Translations under genes and position numbers: made by a program
Assembly (NCBI GenBank): GCA_002341805.1
Contig: DDOS01000104.1
Location: forward strand, 3,813-9,460
Reading direction: 5' to 3'
Source: Aquificaceae bacterium UBA2488
GTDB taxonomy: Bacteria; Aquificota; Aquificia; Aquificales; Aquificaceae
DNA length: 5,648 bases
Part shown: positions 5,556 through 5,648 of the stretch, piece after piece
Layout: each line of letters begins with the position of its first letter
How positions within the stretch are numbered: position 1 is the stretch's first letter
Notes under the pieces: model-generated
Seen by the model: only the letters and a program-made list of their open reading frames with translations
Databases searched by the model: none
What the model was told of the DNA's origin: nothing

Positions 5556-5648
5556 GCACCTTGCTCTATTTGTTCTTCAAAGTTTGTTTGGACATTTTGG
5601 GATATGCGGTAAGAGCAAAACTCTGGTCCACACATAGAACAGAATTTA
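5540..5648 (-). CDS. thiC: ThiC, phosphomethylpyrimidine synthase, C-terminal fragment
   Basis: ThiC is a radical-SAM enzyme that rearranges aminoimidazole ribotide into the HMP phosphate pyrimidine of thiamine. The frame entering from the right edge gives 35 residues ending in QGAWQTP and a TAG stop at 5542-5540. It carries CSMCGPEFCSY, which is the CX2CX4C motif (codons at 5641-5639, 5632-5630 and 5617-5615) that binds the 4Fe-4S cluster at the ThiC C-terminus. The usual form is CSMCGPKFCSM, so Lys to Glu and Met to Tyr are local variations. The fragment is cut by the window edge, not broken. Its stop lies 16 bases inside yicC, making thiC the upstream partner in the minus-strand operon. 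Any TPP riboswitch would lie outside this window. Confidence 0.9.
   Translation of the reverse strand, partial: KFCSMCGPEFCSYRISQNVQTNFEEQIEQGAWQTP

Overview
The window looks like a compact chromosomal stretch from an AT-rich, thermophilic member of the Aquificales, of the Hydrogenobaculum or Sulfurihydrogenibium kind. That placement is an inference. It rests on heavy use of ATA for Ile and AGA/AGG for Arg, on almost no space between genes, and on a short IspG whose cluster ligands match the Aquifex aeolicus numbering (recalled, not searched) when its TTG start is used. I see no mobile element, CRISPR array, tRNA or rRNA. No gene-free stretch exceeds about 10 bases.

Positions 1-4099 form a plus-strand operon with every junction overlapping: the tail of an unidentified gene (ends 44), a six-helix membrane protein with a GAF-like cytoplasmic domain (44-913), ispG for isoprenoid precursors (910-1998), hfq for the RNA chaperone (1976-2182), hflX for the ribosome-associated GTPase (2179-3303), and a two-part protein with a degenerate DUF309-like domain (3296-4099). 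hfq-hflX is a widely conserved pair; here ispG precedes it in the place miaA takes in enterobacteria.

Positions 4096-5648 form a minus-strand operon running toward the first one: the C-terminus of thiC (thiamine pyrimidine synthesis), yicC (endoribonuclease family), a 78-residue unknown protein that may be a divergent RNA polymerase omega subunit, and a COG0720 pterin enzyme. The two operons meet at one shared TTAA that contains both stop codons, with no terminator hairpin visible.

The points most worth a second look are these. The COG0720 enzyme lacks the QueD/PTPS cysteine and carries an ExxHGH motif, which points to the folate-pathway PTPS-III type; its usual catalytic His is a Tyr. It may also be made from a leaderless transcript. 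The Hfq has lost the basic rim patch. A perfect 9-bp GC-rich hairpin lies inside yicC. The DUF309-like protein lacks the family's EAHE signature. These are unusual versions of known families; I did not find convincing evidence of a wholly new system.
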